A stretch of 64,000 nt of DNA from Cyclobacterium marinum DSM 745 (lineage in GTDB: Bacteria > Bacteroidota > Bacteroidia > Cytophagales > Cyclobacteriaceae): NCBI RefSeq assembly GCF_000222485.1, contig NC_015914.1, positions 2,428,501 through 2,492,500 on the forward strand, read 5' to 3'. Position 1 is the first letter of the stretch; every line of letters starts with the position of its first letter. Shown piece after piece: positions 63,161-64,000 of the stretch. The notes beneath the pieces are model-generated. The model saw nothing but the letters and a program-made list of their open reading frames with translations, was not told where the DNA came from and made no database searches. The position numbers and the translations under genes are program-made.

Positions 63161-64000
63161 ATGAAGCTAAAAAGACCCTATATAAGAATTGTATTTTGCC
63201 GACTTAAATTGGCTATCCTATTATTGGTCATGCTGTTATTCATTAAGGAGGGATATGCGCAAAAAGTAAATCTTGAACCCATACCTCTGCGGGTGGCTTC
63301 TCAGGTTTTTAGTCCGGAGGAATATTATATTGCTCGGGTCATTGATGAAAGAAAAGACCTTAATCCTACAGCTTTTGTGGTTGTTGATCTGATGCGAGGA
63401 AATAACTTGGAAACCGTAAACTTAAAAGGGGGGACCATTCATGCATTGGAGCAGTATATTTTGGAAGCCTATCCGGGAAATAGAGATTTATTGCCGGTAG
63501 TGATCCGGGTAAAAGACTGTAAAATTATAGAAAAACTTAAAGATTCCCAGACCGGGGCAGTTGAAGGAGACATTCACCTAGATTTTACCTTTGCCATAGA
63601 TCGGGACGAGCAACTAGTTGACTTGCTGGATTTCCAAGGTGGCATTAGTTACCAAAGAGGCTTTAGACAAGTTAATCTATTGGAGGCTTTTCTAAGACGT
63701 TCCGTGAATTTATCCATGAAATATTTTAATGATTGGATAGAGAAAGATGCGGCCAATAATCAAAAACTTGCAAAGACTGTTCGGTTAGAAATAAGTGATT
63801 ACAAAGGGTCGAATGACAAGGATACTGTTTTTTATTCTCCCAACAGGCCGCTTACATGGGAGGATTTCAAAGGCAGACCCAGGTTTAACAATTATGCAGC
63901 ATCAATATTTGCTAGTATAGGTTATGCGTCCAATAGCAAGGTAGAAAATGGTGAGATTGTCGTCGATTTGGTATTAAAAACTTACATGTTAAAAAGTTCT
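63161..64000 (+). CDS. Exported DUF922-like protein, cut by the window end
   Basis: An open frame of 280 codons from ATG 63161 runs off the window without a stop. A signal-like segment (LKLAILLLVMLLFIKEGYAQ) is followed by a domain of about 190 residues without a known motif. The last part, RPLTWEDFKGRP and AASIFASIGYAS, matches the start of DUF922, a family of putative secreted zinc proteases. The expected HExxH would lie beyond base 64000, so activity cannot be judged. Confidence 0.75.
   Translation, partial: MKLKRPYIRIVFCRLKLAILLLVMLLFIKEGYAQKVNLEPIPLRVASQVFSPEEYYIARVIDERKDLNPTAFVVVDLMRGNNLETVNLKGGTIHALEQYILEAYPGNRDLLPVVIRVKDCKIIEKLKDSQTGAVEGDIHLDFTFAIDRDEQLVDLLDFQGGISYQRGFRQVNLLEAFLRRSVNLSMKYFNDWIEKDAANNQKLAKTVRLEISDYKGSNDKDTVFYSPNRPLTWEDFKGRPRFNNYAASIFASIGYASNSKVENGEIVVDLVLKTYMLKSS

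Overview
The window comes from a bacterium of the phylum Bacteroidota, most likely a marine or aquatic member of the Cytophagales (Cyclobacteriaceae-like). This is inferred from the gene set (DUF4252 pairs behind an ECF sigma factor, a PorE-like OmpA lipoprotein, PQQ-like and GH42-like secreted proteins), from lipoprotein signal peptides, from a moderate-to-low GC content, and from promoters with the Bacteroidota TTG / TAnnTTTG pattern, clearest in front of tRNA-Phe. No species can be named from the sequence alone.

Layout. 1-700: AT-rich repeats around a four-helix-bundle gene killed by one TGA codon. 0.7-13.9 kb: core genes (AONS-like aminotransferase and dipeptide epimerase, M14 peptidase, methyltransferase, radA, polA, small membrane proteins, gltX). 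14-17.7 kb: a tightly overlapping five-gene minus-strand operon of exported proteins, including a YidD-like protein with a signal peptide and two TPR proteins with a shared PGxGxxYxGD segment. 18.5-28.7 kb: lipoprotein, ruvB-queG, apbE plus ZIP transporter, a GT39-like glycosyltransferase, a large secreted glycosidase-like protein. 28.8-30.9 kb: an alpha/beta hydrolase gene cut cleanly in two by an IS110-family element. 31.2-40.8 kb: SGNH hydrolase, UbiA-like protein plus methyltransferase, ceramidase-like protein, purM, OmpA/TPR lipoprotein, an Fe-S protein pair. 40.9-44.6 kb: tRNA-Phe, an ECF sigma operon, Cu/Zn SOD, a VOC protein. 44.7-50.8 kb: an AT-rich restriction-modification island. 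50.9-56 kb: response regulator/histidine kinase, PepSY-like protein and porin. 56-58 kb: degenerate repeats holding a second copy of the IS110 element. 58-64 kb: YceI-like lipoprotein, beta-propeller lipoprotein, GH42-like glycosidase, TfoX-N protein and the start of a DUF922-like protein cut by the window end.

Two parts stand out. First, the two 1317-bp IS110 copies carry a bridge RNA whose four guide segments can be read by eye. Two target guides match both insertion sites and match even better a chromosomal repeat present next to copy 2; two donor guides match the element's own ends. When the ends join as a circle they build a TTG-N20-TAGATTTG promoter. Second, the restriction-modification island is a four-gene operon: a cytosine-5 methyltransferase with an integrase-type arm DNA-binding domain at its N-terminus and a large internal insert, a protein with a DGQHR-like motif, a protein with a HEPN-like R-x4-H motif, and an MvaI/BcnI-type endonuclease. 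It sits behind three TTGTCCGT repeats and is followed by a 21-bp periodic array that also reads as a decayed heptapeptide repeat.
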